From positions 568,723,095-568,787,094 of the forward strand of contig NC_081405.1 of NCBI RefSeq assembly GCF_030272615.1: a DNA stretch of 64,000 nt. Reading direction: 5' to 3'. The notes beneath the pieces are model-generated. The model was not told the DNA's origin. It was given only the letters and a program-made list of their open reading frames with translations, and did no database searches. The translations under genes and the position numbers were made by a program. The stretch comes from Cryptomeria japonica. Taxonomy: Eukaryota; Streptophyta; Pinopsida; Cupressales; Cupressaceae. Below, in pieces: positions 22,864 through 34,950 of the stretch. Numbering within the stretch: the stretch's first letter is position 1; every line of letters starts with the position of its first letter.

Positions 22864-22919
22864 TTGTCTAGGATCTTTTCCTCAAGCGGTTAGGCTTACA
22901 ACACAGAGGACCTGGAGGT

Positions 22920-22931
22920 GCTCTGATACCA
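22920..22931 (-). promoter_or_regulatory. Primer-binding site of COP2a
   Basis: On the minus strand TGGTATCAGAGC lies two bases inside the 5' LTR. This is the usual plant copia site for initiator methionine tRNA. Confidence 0.9.
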
Positions 22932-22933
22932 AT

Positions 22934-24533
22934 TGATAACTCAATGATGAACCACTAGTACTAAACCGGTACTAAGAGGGGGGGGTGAATTAGTACAAAC
23001 ATAAATACAGTCAAAAACCGGTTTGACAACAAATACTCCAAAAGACTGACAAACAGGAATATCAGTAAACAAAGTGCAATCGGTAACATCTGGTATAGCT
23101 CAATCAGTCATGAACCGGTCACTCAATAAGCTTTCCTCTTAGCTCAATACTACAGTATCATTATATTCTCATGCATAAACAAGTAAACTTAACCATCAGA
23201 TCTTCACAATAATGAGTTCAATATGTTTTAAAGACAGGCAAAAAAACATAGAACCTTCATGTGCTTAACAGATAAAACAGATCATCACAAGACAAAAGCA
23301 TTTCACATGACACACATATTTTTTAGGTGGAAACCCAACTGGGAAAAACCACGGTGGGGATGAGTACCCACAAGCTACTTTTTGAACTTTTTGGAAGTCC
23401 GCTATGTTAGGAGCCTTGTCTGGTTAAGGACATTACAATTGGTTCTGGTAGGAACCGATCCTGTTAGGGATCACCCGGTTAAGGGATACCCAGTTAAGGG
23501 TTAAACCTGGTAGGGTCACCTTGTTAGAGGATTTCAAGAACTCAATAGCTGAAAGGATCTCCTAAGCTTCTCAAGCTTCTCAGAACTCATTAGCCTCGAG
23601 TTACCCGGTTAAGGGATTTAAAACAAGCTGGTTAAGACCACCCGATTTAAGGGATTTTGAATCAAGCCAGTTAAGGCTACCCTATTAGGAGATTTTACAA
23701 CTGTTGAAATGGTTAGAGATCAAAAAGTATTACAATGATCTGTTAACAACACCCAATGCTAATGTAGATCCATTTTTGGCTCCTCTTCACCTTCTGCACA
23801 TTCACTTTGCAGATATCTCTTCTCTCCTTTGGTTTGGCAAGAAACACGTATCACTTCCCTTGGATACACACTCACAACTTTTGCCAACAACTTCAGACAG
23901 AAACATAACATTGACCTTATAGGAAACATACAGGTCGGTAGCAAAAACCCTAAACCTTAAACCTATTAGGTTAAGCAATTCAAATGGTTCGATTTTGATC
24001 GTTGAATCATACTGCATTAAATGCAACAATCTTGAATCAATCTCAAGACATTCTGCATTGTCCATTATCCACCGTTTTCATGGCGGCAGATAACCCATCA
24101 TGCATTATCACCATTTGACAGACTTCGCACATTCCTGAGGTAGATAGGAATAGTCTTCTTCATGCAAGATCCTTCATGCGCACAGAGCTTATGTGGCAAC
24201 ATGATCTGTCCTACATCATACTGCTAACTCATCACACAAAGATCACCAATTGAGTCACACAGACTTGAGGTACTCCAACCAGAAACCTCGAAGTGGAAGC
24301 TGCCTACCAACTGGTAGTCATACAATGCTTCCATGTGCCGATTCTTATAGCTACATGCTGGTTCACCTTGAACAAATATGCTGCTTCACTTTGGCATATA
24401 AACTGGTTCATATATATGTCGGTTCCTCTCTCTTCACCTATCACATGTGCCGGTTCTCACCATGTCTCATATTGACATCAATGACAACATACAATATCAT
24501 TTTGTCATCATGCCGGTAGACATAATGCCAACA
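22934..24533 (-). repeat. COP2a 5' LTR (right copy, 1600 bp)
   Basis: It matches 16951-18529 along its length, with TG and CA ends on the minus strand. It is followed by the right GGTTA copy. Confidence 0.93.
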
Positions 24534-24538
24534 GGTTA

Positions 24539-25302
24539 TCCTCACTAACTCTTGCACAAGAGTTTATCCATTGTATAAAGACATTATTTATTGGATAATG
24601 ACTTTAGTCTTTCAACTCAACATTAACCTTACCTCCCAAGTTAACCCTCAAGTCATGTCAAGCATTTAATTCTTATTCCCTCCTCTCACAACCCATCTCT
24701 TGTTGCCATTTGTCATCCTTGGATTGTATTGAAAGCCCTCACATGGATCATAAACCCTTCAATCCTGACCCTTGTTGAGATTACTCAATCTCAACCCTCC
24801 ATTGTTCCATTTTATTTATAAATAGATCTCTTTTTTTCATAACCGACATCTTGAAATCTTGTATTCATCTAATTTATAGTGAATTTTAAAGAGCATTTAG
24901 CATAATCATCTATATTTGTCATTTTAGACTAAAATTAACATTAGATAATTAGATAATATCATTTTTTAGCTTGCTCACATTTTCATTCTCATAATCATCC
25001 ATTTTAGAATCTTGAATCTCCATAAGACATCCAGAATAGTGCAAAAAGCTACTGAGAGCTACACTCATTTGGGAACTTGGAGAGGAGAGGAACAAGGGAG
25101 GAGAAGCTACAAGCATGGTGGAAGGCATTTGGAGATGCCTTGTTGTATTTATTTTCTTTGTTAATTGCTACATTTTTCTTTTAGTGTCTCTCTTAGTATG
25201 CTTGCTTAGGATAGTCTTTGATTTCTGATTTTCTAACACTAACACTTGGTTTGTTGCTTGGTTGTTTGTGTTTGTCATCCTAACCATCCTTTTTGTAGAG
25301 CA
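24539..25302 (+). repeat. GYP-B 3' LTR, second part
   Basis: It continues the LTR interrupted at 16950. TATAAATAG at 24817-24825 is the likely promoter box. The exact end is unclear, because the truncated COP3a LTR starts near 25303. Confidence 0.65.
24817..24825 (+). promoter_or_regulatory. TATA box in GYP-B LTR
   Basis: TATAAATAG about 480 bp before the apparent LTR end. Confidence 0.5.
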
Positions 25303-25917
25303 TCAGATAGCATCTCCTATTCCTAAGTATAGTACCAGTTAAGCTCAATACCAGAGGACTAAATCCTCTTATAAAAACCCAATTTGATCACCAATGATTG
25401 ACAAACTCCTTTGCCTGAATGATATTACATTATTGGCACATTACATTCCTTGACCATGACCTCTTACATTAACCATGATGATGCACATTGAGATCTTACA
25501 TTTATTTATACAAAACCCTAGACCATAAACAATCAGGTTGGCCACCAGACAATAAATTGATTACATAATTACCAACAACATCAACATCATTTATGCAATT
25601 CATCAAAAGATATATATCAAAAGTTCTATCGGTGAAACCCTTGCTGGAACCAAAAACCAATCTTCTAAGCAAGCAGAATAGCATCTGATCTCTAGACCAA
25701 AATGAACTCACCAAATATGAGTATAAGTATCATGAAAAAGATAATTCCTTCATTGGATTATACAGGAGCCTATCAGATCATTCTAAATCCAAGCCAACCA
25801 AAAACCACTTAACCTACTGGGACCAAAAGGGTGCCGGTAAAGCATCCAAACAACTAGTGTTGACATCAATGACAAAACATCAATGCAACACATAATAAAT
25901 TCTATCAAATGGCCAAC
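25303..25917 (-). repeat. COP3a 3' LTR, truncated (left copy)
   Basis: It matches the right LTR from about 46205 onward and ends ATGGCCAACA at 25917, next to a purine tract (25918-25931, AAAGGGGGAGAT on the minus strand). The part equivalent to 45798-46200 is absent. Confidence 0.8.
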
Positions 25918-25931
25918 AATCTCCCCCTTTG

Positions 25932-26498
25932 GCATTGATAGCAACACTAGATGTGAAAAACATCTAAGTACCAAGAAATGTCAAACAAGTCTCCCCCTAT
26001 GGAAGACAACCAACAAATCTCCCAAAAATAGCTCTGAATATGAATATTACTCCCTGTTTTCACTTTCTTTCTCACATCAATATCACCCCCCCTTTGACAT
26101 CAATACCAGAAACCTGACATAAATATCAAAGAAAAAACATAAGTCTCTAAATCACAAAGCTGACTACTCCCCCTGAGCAGTAGCATCCCACATCAGTGCT
26201 GTAATGAATAGTATATTTGATAATGCATGTCAGACTGATGCCAAGCCGCATCAATCAAGTCTCTACCGAAGGGGAAAAAAATCCCAATCTGTCTCTCAAG
26301 TACTCAAATGATTCCTTGGACAAAGGTTTAGTGAAAATATATGCAATTTTCTTTTTAGTGTTCACATAAACCTGTCTAACTTAATTTGCTTCCACATTCT
26401 CCTTCAAAAAGTTATACTTGATAGATATGTGTTTTTATTTTAGAATGAAATATCGGATTCTTTGATATATCAATAGTAGCAGAGTTATCACATTGAAT
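25932..26498 (-). pseudogene. COP3a RNase H C-terminal part
   Basis: The spacer after pol holds more purine tracts (about 26170). From about 26260 to 26498 is the end of RNase H, recognisable by alignment with the copies at 28200-28400 and 48380-48600. It is cut at 26498 by COP3b and continues at 40933. The frame is disrupted. Confidence 0.75.
26494..26498. repeat. Target-site duplication TGAAT of COP3b (left copy)
   Basis: TGAAT at 26494-26498 is repeated at 40928-40932. Removing COP3b and one copy restores the RNase H reading between the two sides. Confidence 0.9.
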
Positions 26499-27765
26499 TA
26501 TTAGAATAACCAGTGGAAAATTGAGAGGAGGGGGTGAATCAGTTTTCAACAGATTATATTAATCAAACCACTTTATAACCTTAAAATGGAGCACATAAAT
26601 ATTAAATACCAAAATGTTAGAAATAGATACTGGTAAGCAATAAAAATTAAGAATGAAATAGAGAATTAACACAAAGCAACCATACAACATAACACCATGA
26701 TTTGTACATGGAAAACCTGGTAAAGGTAAAAACCACAATGGGAAGCCTACCCATAGTTAGATAATACTTTTGCAGAGAGTATGTGATACAATAAGGGGCC
26801 TACACATGCGGGGAGGCACACTGTCTAGAGCATACTGCTCATTACAAAGGAGTCTCACTAACTACAGAGAGGTTATAACCACCTCAATATAATTGGACAA
26901 CAATCCAAAAGAATGAATTGCCAATCATAGCATCTACCATGCCTAATTACACTCCCAGTTAAGCTCAATAATGGAGGCCTTTGACCTCTTACATAAACCC
27001 AATTCGATCACCTATGATCAACGAAATCTCCTTCCTGAATGATATTACATTATTCATACATTACATTACTTTTCCACGACCACCCCACTGATACAATCTA
27101 CAATGAGATCTTACATCAATTTTTATAAACCCTAAGGCCTAAACCAATTAGGTCGGCCACCTAAAAGATATTACAATAAGATCATGACCTACATCCATAT
27201 TACAGAGGTATACCATGTCGGCTTTAGACCAAAACAATATTAACCAATCCATAAATCATCCTAGTAACGTGTAGAGAACACGTAACATGATATCGGTCCA
27301 TAACTTGGACCCAAATAGATTCACCATGCCAAAGAGATGTCTCCAATCAGTAGAGGCACAAACAAAGATAATCTTTTGCATCCTGAATTTGATCTAGAAG
27401 TCACACCAACACAACTTATGCATCCTGTCAAATATTCTCAGTAAAATCTCTACTGGTAAAACCTTAAACCCTTACTGGTATAGGCTTACTAGAGTGTATG
27501 ATAGCATCCAATCATCAAGTCAATACCAACTGACCAAAACATACTCTAGAAACCTCAAACCAAACATATTCCATTGATCCAAACATGTCAGTAGTATCCA
27601 ACTGATAGTCATTTCTACCGGTAACACTAGTTCTTCTACCAGTAACCAAAATCTGTTTGTCGGTAACCAAAATCTATTTGTCGGTAACCAATCATAACAA
27701 CTAGTGTTGAAATCAATGATAATACATCAATGCAACACATAATTAATTCCTTCATATTGTCAACA
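26499..27765 (-). repeat. COP3b 3' LTR (left copy, 1267 bp)
   Basis: It runs TATTAGAATAAC (TG mutated to TA) to TTGTCAACA on the plus strand and matches 39664-40927. A purine tract follows at 27766-27778. No gene. Confidence 0.9.
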
Positions 27766-28139
27766 ATATCCCCCTTTGGCATTGTTGGCAACACTAGATG
27801 TGAAAAATAAAATATCTAAGTGCCAAGAAACGCCGAAAATTTCTCATAGAAGATATAACAATGAAAAACTAAAAAATTCTAGCAACTCCCCCTGAGGAGT
27901 GCAGTCCAATCTGAAAGTGGTCTGAATCTCTCTCCCATATGACATATTATGACACTATTTTTCACATATAACTCTCCCCCTTTGACATCAATGCCAAAGA
28001 TATGACATAGATATCAAAATCTTGTGAATCTCAAGGCTGACTACTCCCCTTGAGTAGTAGCATCACTACATCAATCTAGAGTAAATAATAAAGCTGATGA
28101 TGCATACTAGACTGATGCTCTTCTCCATCAATTAAGTTT

Positions 28140-28602
28140 CTGCTAGAGGGGTGGGTATCCCTAACCCATCTCTCAAATATTCAAATGATTCCTTAGATAG
28201 CAGTTTAGTGAATATATCTGCAATCCGCTCTTTAGTGTTCACATAAACCAATTTAACTTCCTTTTCCTCCACCTTTTCCTTCAGAAAGTTATATTTTATT
28301 TAAATGTGCTTAGTATTAGAGTGAACTACCAGAATCTCAGATATGTCAATAGCCATAGAGTTATCACTATAGATAACTACTGGTTCATTGCAATTTACCT
28401 TGATGTCCTTCAACATTTGCTTCATCCACAAGACTTGAGTGCAATTAGTTGCTGCTACAACATATTCAACTTCTGCAATAGATAAAGAAATGCATGATTG
28501 TTTTTTTCTGATCCATGAAACCAATTTCTTTCCAAGAAAGAAATCTCCACTAGAAGTGCTCTTTCTATCATCAGTATCTCCTGCCCAATCTGAATCTGTA
28601 TG
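28140..28602 (-). pseudogene. COP3b RNase H, main part
   Basis: Minus-strand motifs are SDWAGDTDDRKSTSSGDFFLG, KKLVSWIRKKQSCISLS and VVIYSDNSMAIDISEILV. The third has Ser before the catalytic Asp, where the other copies have Cys. The start of the domain (CAYTD) is cut at 28602 by COP1b and lies at 35903. A stop near 28300 and unlike bases downstream end it. Bases 27780-28140 are a non-coding spacer with purine tracts. Confidence 0.85.
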
Positions 28603-29074
28603 TGTTAGGTCTGAGAGACAACTGAGAGGGGGGGGGGGGGGGGGGGGGTGAATCAATTGTCCAATAAATTCAACCAAAATTAACTTAACCAAAACTTAAT
28701 GCTTAATACCGGTAAACCAAAATTTATGCCGATAGATAGTTTAATCAGTTAATTGCAGTACCGGTAAAGATTAATGCATGGAACAGAAAGACAATAACAT
28801 CCATAACACATAACATGAATATTTGTACGTGGAAACCCTGTAAGGGGAAAAACCACGGTGGGTAGCCTTACCCACAATAAAATGATACTATTGCAGATAG
28901 TATGTGTGTACAATATGGATTTTGCACATGCTAGCTACCTAAAGCTCACTGCTAAATCATAAAATAAGAGTCATACTGACTACAATTGGATGGTTACATC
29001 GAATGATAATGTACTGCATAAAATAACATCTTCATATGTTGGATTCAGTACTGGTTTAGTTCTGATTGCCTTCA
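28603..29074 (-). repeat. COP1b LTR, first part
   Basis: It starts TGTTAGGTCTGAGAGACAAC and carries a run of 21 G (28628-28648), where other copies have 6-11. The conserved TACGTGGAAACCCTG module is at 28826-28875. It is cut at 29074 by TIR-L. Confidence 0.88.
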
Positions 29075-29100
29075 GGGTAAGTGCACAAAGATGGTGGTCA

Positions 29101-29950
29101 AAAAGGGGGGTATAAGTGGACACTTTTTTTCTGAAATCGAGTGAACTTGAACTTGGAGGCAAAATTTGAAAGTCATCCACTCAAGATATGAAGATAATCA
29201 AACAACAAATATTATAGTACTCTGAATCTAGTTTCCAAACTACTAAACCTTTTCAAAATTGGATAAGATTAAGGGGGTCAAATCCTTCGTGCACGAAAAA
29301 TAGACCTTGATTTTTTCAGAAAAACATAACATAGTGTCTAACGTGCGCATCAAAAAAGTCATATTTAGATTTAGTATTTTGACAAATCCTTTGGCAGAAA
29401 GATAGTTAAGAGTGAGTACTAGAAGATGTGTATTTTTTTGTAATTTTTTGTTTAGTATTTTTTTTTTTTTTATGATTTTTCCGATAGAGAACATCCTGAA
29501 AATTAGGTACTTGTTCATGCACGAAGCATAAGTTGCACTAAAAAAAATGAAAAATGTAATTTTTTTTTCTAAATTGTAAAGAATCAAGTTCACTACAATA
29601 ATATATAATTTTTTTTAAAATTTGGATAATTATATCAAAAGTTATTAAAAAAATGGTGCACGTATGTCTATGAGAACTATGGAGATATTGGTAAAATAAA
29701 TTCAATAATAATATGTTATTGTTGTTCAAATTTTAAAAAAATTATATGGTTAGAAATCTCAGAAGATGGGTGAAAATATGGTGGAAATTTTAGAAATACC
29801 CACTTGATGATGTGTAAACCTGATGATGACAAAGTCAAGAAACCAAGTTGATAAAATAAAACATGCCAAAAAGGAGGGAAATGGAGGGAAATCAAACTTC
29901 CAAACCGTAGCTTTGTCATCTAGGCCTATTTCCAAGGCTAAACAGACAAA
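29101..29950. other. TIR-L left AT-rich flank
   Basis: AT-rich with T and A runs. No supported gene on either strand. Confidence 0.6.
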
Positions 29951-29971
29951 AGCACATACGAGGTACCTATA

Positions 29972-30275
29972 GTATAAAAAGTGCATATGAGGTACTTATG
30001 GTGTAAGAAGCGCGTACGTTCTATCTTAACTATAAAAAGCGCGTACGCACTATTTTTACTATAAAAAACACGTACATGCTATTTTTACTATAAAAAGCAC
30101 GTACACGCTATTTTTACTATAAAAAGCACGTACACGCTATTTTTACTATAAAAAGCATGTACACACTATTTTTACTATAAAAAGCACGTACACGCTATTT
30201 TTACTATAAAAAGCGTGTACACGCTATTTTTACTATAAAAAGCGTGTACGTGCTATTTTTACTATAAATAGCGCA
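29972..30275. repeat. 29-bp tandem repeat TATAAAAAGC-ACGTACACGC-TATTTTTAC
   Basis: Nine units start exactly 29 bp apart at 30031, 30060, 30089, 30118, 30147, 30176, 30205, 30234 and 30263, with looser units at 29972 and 30002. Each unit begins with TATAAAAA (TATAAATA in the last), a TATA-like word, and carries the partly self-complementary GCGTGTAC or GCACGTAC. Confidence 0.93.
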
Positions 30276-30439
30276 TACGGGCTAAGTTTGTTTAAATTTT
30301 GGGACTGTGTATAATATGCTATTGTATATATATATAATATGTGTATATACATATAATATATAATTTATATATAATATAAAAAATAAAAAAAATATAATAT
30401 ATTAAATATATACACACACATATGTGTGTATGTATGTGT

Positions 30440-30485
30440 ATTGTCTCCCTCTCTCCCCCTCTCTCCCCCTCTCAAGCGCATACAA

Positions 30486-30523
<38 letters not shown>

Positions 30524-30555
30524 CCTCTCCCTCTCTCCCCTTCTCCCTTCTTGCA

Positions 30556-30627
<72 letters not shown>

Positions 30628-30680
30628 ATCTCCCTCTCTCCCTCCCTCCCTCCCCTCTCTCTTCCTCTCCCTCCAATATA
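30440..30680. repeat. (CT)n low-complexity tract
   Basis: CT/CCCT-rich. The pure CT run is 30560-30624. TA-rich dinucleotide sequence at 30320-30420 precedes it. Confidence 0.95.
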
Positions 30681-30839
30681 TATTCTTTTTGTTTGCATAT
30701 ATATAAGGTGATAAGAAGATTGACAAGGTGGTTGGTTTTCTTTTTTTTTTAAAGAAGATAGGATATAAAGTAGAACGTTTGAAGAAAATGAACGTATTGG
30801 TTTCTTTGGATCATGTGGATGTATTGGTTGGATAATATT

Positions 30840-33500
30840 TATGGGTCGTATGGTATACTAAGGGGTCATATGGTGTATTATGACCCCTTAGGTGTCGTTA
30901 TGGGTCATATGGTGTTCTATGATCCCTTAGGACACCATATGATCCCTTAGGACTCCATATGGTGTCGTTATGGGTCATATGGTGTTCTATGATCCCGTAG
31001 GACACCATATGACCCCTTAGGACTCTGTATGGTGTCGTTATGGGTCATATGGTGTCCTAAAGGGTCATATGGTATTCTATGACCCCTTAGGATACCATAT
31101 GACCCCTTATATGTCATTAGAGGTCATATTGTTTCCTAAGAGGTCATATGGGGTCCTATGACCCCTTAGGACAGCATATGACCCCTTAACACACCATATG
31201 ACCCATAATGACACCATATGGTGTCCTAAGAGGTCATATGATGCCATATGACCCCTCAAAACACCATACAACCCATAACAACACCATATGGTGTCCTAAA
31301 GGGTCATTTGGTGTTTTATGACCCCTTAGGACACTATTTGGCATCATTATAGGTCCTATGGTGTGCTAAGGGATCATATAGTGTCCTATGACCCCTTATG
31401 ATACCATATGACCCCTTAGATGTTGTTAGGGGTTGTATTATGTTCTAAGGGTCATATGGTGTCCTATGACCCATTAGGACACCATATGGTATCATTATGT
31501 GTCTTATGTTGTTGTATGACCCCTAGGACACCTTATGACCACTTAGGACACCATATGGTGTCATTAGGGGTCATATGGTGTCCTAAAGGGTCATATGGTC
31601 TCTTATGACCCCTTAGGACTCCATATGGTGTCATTATGGGTCATATGGTGTCCTAAGAGGTCATATAGTATTTTATGACCCCTTAGGACACCATTTGGTG
31701 TCAGTATGGTTTGTATGGTGTGCTAAGGGGTCATATGGTGTCTTATGACCCCTTAGGACTCCATATGACCTCTTACATGTCGTTATGGTTCATATGGTAT
31801 TCTATGATCCCTTAGGACATCATATGATCCCTTAGGACTCCATATGGTGTTGTTATGGGTTGTATGGTGTCCTAAGGGGTCATATGGTATTCTATGACCT
31901 CTTAGGACACCATATGATCCCTTAGGTATCATTAGAGGGCATACTATTTCTTAAGAGGTCATATGGTGTCCTATGACCCCTTAGGACACCATATGACCCC
32001 TTAAGACACCATACAACCCATAACAACATCATGTGGTGTCCTAAGGGGTCATAAGATGCCATATGACCCCTCCAGATACCATACGACCCATAACAACACC
32101 ATATGATACCCTAAAGGGTCATATGGTGTTCTATGACCCCTTAGGATACTATTTGGCATCATTATAGGTCTTATGGTGTTCTAATGGATCATATAGTGTC
32201 ATATGACCCCTTAGGATACCATATGACCCCTTAGATGTTGTTAGGGGTTGTATTGTGTTCTAAGGGTCATATAGTTTCCTATGAGCTATTAGGACACCAT
32301 ATGGTATCATTATGTGTCTTATGTTGTCATATGACCCCTAGGACACCTTATGACCACTTAGGACACCATATGGTGTCATTAAGGGTCATATGGTATCCTA
32401 AGGGGTCATATGGTCTCCTACGACCCCTTAGGACTCTATTTGACCCCTTAAGACTTCATATGGTGTCATTATGGATCGTATGGTGTCCTAAGAGGTCATA
32501 TAGTGTTTTATGAACCCTTAGGACACCATTTGGTGTCTTTATGGGTTGTATGGTGTGCTAAGGGGTCATATGGTGTCTTATAACCTCAGGACTCCATATG
32601 ACCTCTTACATGTCATTATGGGTCATATGGTGTTCTAATGGCTCATATGGTGTTCTATGATCCCTTAGGACTCCATATAGTGTCATTATGGGTCGTATGT
32701 GTCTTAAAGGGTCATATGGTATTCTATGACCTCCTAGGACACCATATGATGCCTTAGGTGTCATTAGAGGTCATATTGTTTCCTAAGAAGTCATATGGTG
32801 TCCCATGACCCCTTAGGACACCATATGACCCCTTAAGACACCATACGAACCATAACGACATCATATAGTGTCCTAAGGGGTCATAGGATGCCATATGACC
32901 CCTTAGGATACCATACGACCCATAACACCACCATATGGTGCCCAAAAGGGTCATATGGTGTTCTATGACCCCTTAGGACACTATTTTGCATCATTATAGG
33001 TCCTATGGTATTCTAAGGGATCATATAGTGTCCTATGACCCCTTAGATGTTGTTAGGGGTCGTATTGCATTCTAAGGGTCATATCATTATGTCTTATGGT
33101 GTGGTATGACCCGTAGGACACCTTATGACCACTTAGGACACCATATGGTGTCATTAGGGGTCATATGGTGTCCTAAGGGGTCATATGGTCTCCTACAACC
33201 CCTTAGGACACTATTTGACCCCTTAGGACTCCATATGGTGTCGTTATCAGTCGTATGGTGTTCTAAGAGGTCTATAGTGTTTTATGACCCCTTAGGATAC
33301 CATTTGGTGTCATTATAGGTCGTATGGTGTGCTAAGGGGTCATATGGTGTCTTTTGACCCCTTAGGACTCTATATGACCTCTTATGTGTCGTTATGGGTC
33401 ATATGGTGTCCTAAGGAGTCATATGGTGTCCTATGACCCCTTAGGACACATGCATGGATCCCTAGGATACCATATGACCCCTAAGAATACCTTTTGACCC
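30840..33500. repeat. Palindromic GGTCATATGGTGTCCTA array with 815-bp higher-order period
   Basis: The array is built from GGTCATATGGTGTCCTAAG and its reverse complement TAGGACACCATATGACC, alternating in both orientations about every 20-40 bp. A larger unit repeats: TTAGATGTTGTTAGGGG occurs at 31416, 32231 and 33043, steps of 815 and 812 bp, with the same neighbours each time. That gives roughly 3.3 copies. Short open frames occur at the same phase in each copy but are by-products of the repeat. Confidence 0.92.
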
Positions 33501-33606
33501 TAGAGAGGGAGAGAGGGTGAGGAGAGGGAGGCAATGGGAGAGAGACACACCTAAGAGAGGAGGAGAGTGAGAAGAGAGATAGAGACTGAGAGGGAGAGAC
33601 AAGAGA

Positions 33607-33678
<72 letters not shown>

Positions 33679-33983
33679 AAGAGATGGATAGAGGGATTGG
33701 GAGAGAAAGAGAGACCTAAGAGGTGAAGGGAGGAAAGGTGAGAGAGAGAGAAAGAGAGCGTGAGAGATAGAGAGAGTCTAAGTGAGAGGGAGGAAGGGGT
33801 GGAAGGATATTACAAGAGACTAGAGAGAGAGAGATGCGTAGAGAGGGAGAGAGGGAGAGGGTGAGAAAGAGAGCTAATGAGAAAGGGAGAGAGGGAGGGA
33901 GAGGGGAGAGGGAGAGAATGAGAGAGAGACACCCGAGAGAAGGAGAGAGTGAGATAGAGAGAACGAGGATGAGAGGGGGAGAG

Positions 33984-34014
<31 letters not shown>

Positions 34015-34139
34015 TAGGATGAAAAATAGAAAGGCGGGTGGGGAGGTAGGGAGAGAGTGGGAAAGAGATACACTTGATAGAGGAGGAGAGTGAGATAGAG
34101 AGATAGAGGTAGATAGGGAGAGAGACTTAAGAGAGAAAG

Positions 34140-34214
<75 letters not shown>

Positions 34215-34580
34215 TGATAGCTAGAGATGTGATAGAGAGGAGAGAGACTTGAGAGAAAGAGAAATGGAGTGAGAGGGAGAGAGAGAAAGAGAGTTAGAGG
34301 GAAATAAATACTTGAAAAAGGAAGAGAAAGAGAGGGGGAGGGATAGGGAGAGAATGAGAGAGAAAGACACTTAAGAGAGGGGGAGAGAGTGAGACATAGA
34401 GATATTTGAGAGAGGGAAAGAAAGAGAGGGATATATGAAAGAGAGAAAGAGGGTGAGGGAGATGAGAAATAGATAGAGAGATACCCAAGAGAGGGAAGAA
34501 AGTAGAGAGGGAGATTCCTAAGAGACAAAAAGGTAGGGGTTAAGGAAGAGAGATGGGGAATGTAGGGAAGAGATGAGAGA
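33500..34580. repeat. (GA)n low-complexity tract
   Basis: About 1.1 kb of GA/GGGA-rich sequence, with pure GA runs at about 33618-33674 and 34141-34211. It is complementary in composition to the CT tract on the other side of the array, so the two could pair. Confidence 0.95.
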
Positions 34581-34814
34581 CATAATGCTGATATGAGCAT
34601 GCTAATTACTAAAGTTTGACTAAGTTTGAAATTTATAAGAATACTCCAAAAACTAGAATCTGCATTATAACTCTTAAAGATCTGGAACCACTCTCAAACA
34701 TCTTGACAATATATACATAAAATATAACTTAAAGTATATTTAAATGTTATATTTTATGTATATATCCTACTAAAAAACCTAATGGAATGCTAAGTGAATT
34801 GCATTTTATTGACA

Positions 34815-34950
34815 GACAGAACCGTGTACGCGGTTTTAGTTTTTAAACCATGTATGCAGTTAGTATTCTTTAAACCACGTACGTAGTTAGTATGTTTTAA
34901 ACCATGCACGTGGTTTAGCTTTGGTTAGACTCAGCCAAATGAACCTAAAC
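34815..34950. repeat. Short GTACGYGGTTTA-type repeats near TIR-L right end
   Basis: About four to five copies of an AAACCACGTACGTAGTT-like unit some 30 bp apart. It shares the ACGTAC core with the 29-bp repeat at the other side. Confidence 0.75.

Larger units (their letters stand above)
16951..24533 (-). mobile_element. COP2a: complete but dead Ty1/copia element
   Basis: A 7583-bp minus-strand element with two LTRs (16951-18529 and 22934-24533), a primer-binding site, a polypurine tract, all pol domains and an exact GGTTA duplication. In its own direction the order is LTR, Gag, protease, integrase, RT, RNase H, LTR, as in Ty1/copia. Several stops and frameshifts disable it. COP2b (46548-54080) is a close relative. 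It is inserted in the GYP-B LTR. Confidence 0.95.
12932..25302 (+). mobile_element. GYP-B: Tat-like gypsy element, 3' part, split by COP2a
   Basis: From 12932 there is an integrase frame to 14088, then about 2.2 kb of non-coding sequence, a polypurine tract at 16258-16270 and a 3' LTR (16271-16950 and 24539 to about 25302) split by COP2a. The upstream half is cut off by COP1a and lies outside the window. The integrase lacks a chromodomain and ends soon after the core, as in Tat elements. The right edge is not sharp, because the truncated LTR of COP3a begins there. Confidence 0.8.

Noticed and set aside
30365-30752. Several 60-110 codon open frames on both strands
   Set aside because: They are by-products of the CT tract (Ser/Leu or Arg/Glu repeats).
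31420-33318. Repeated open frames with MVSLGVIWCPKGSYG-type sequence
   Set aside because: They fall at the same phase in each 815-bp repeat, lack codon-like pattern and appear in antisense as well; they come from the palindromic repeat.
33810-34600. Ser/Leu-rich minus-strand frames up to 157 codons
   Set aside because: Simple GA/CT sequence; no domain.
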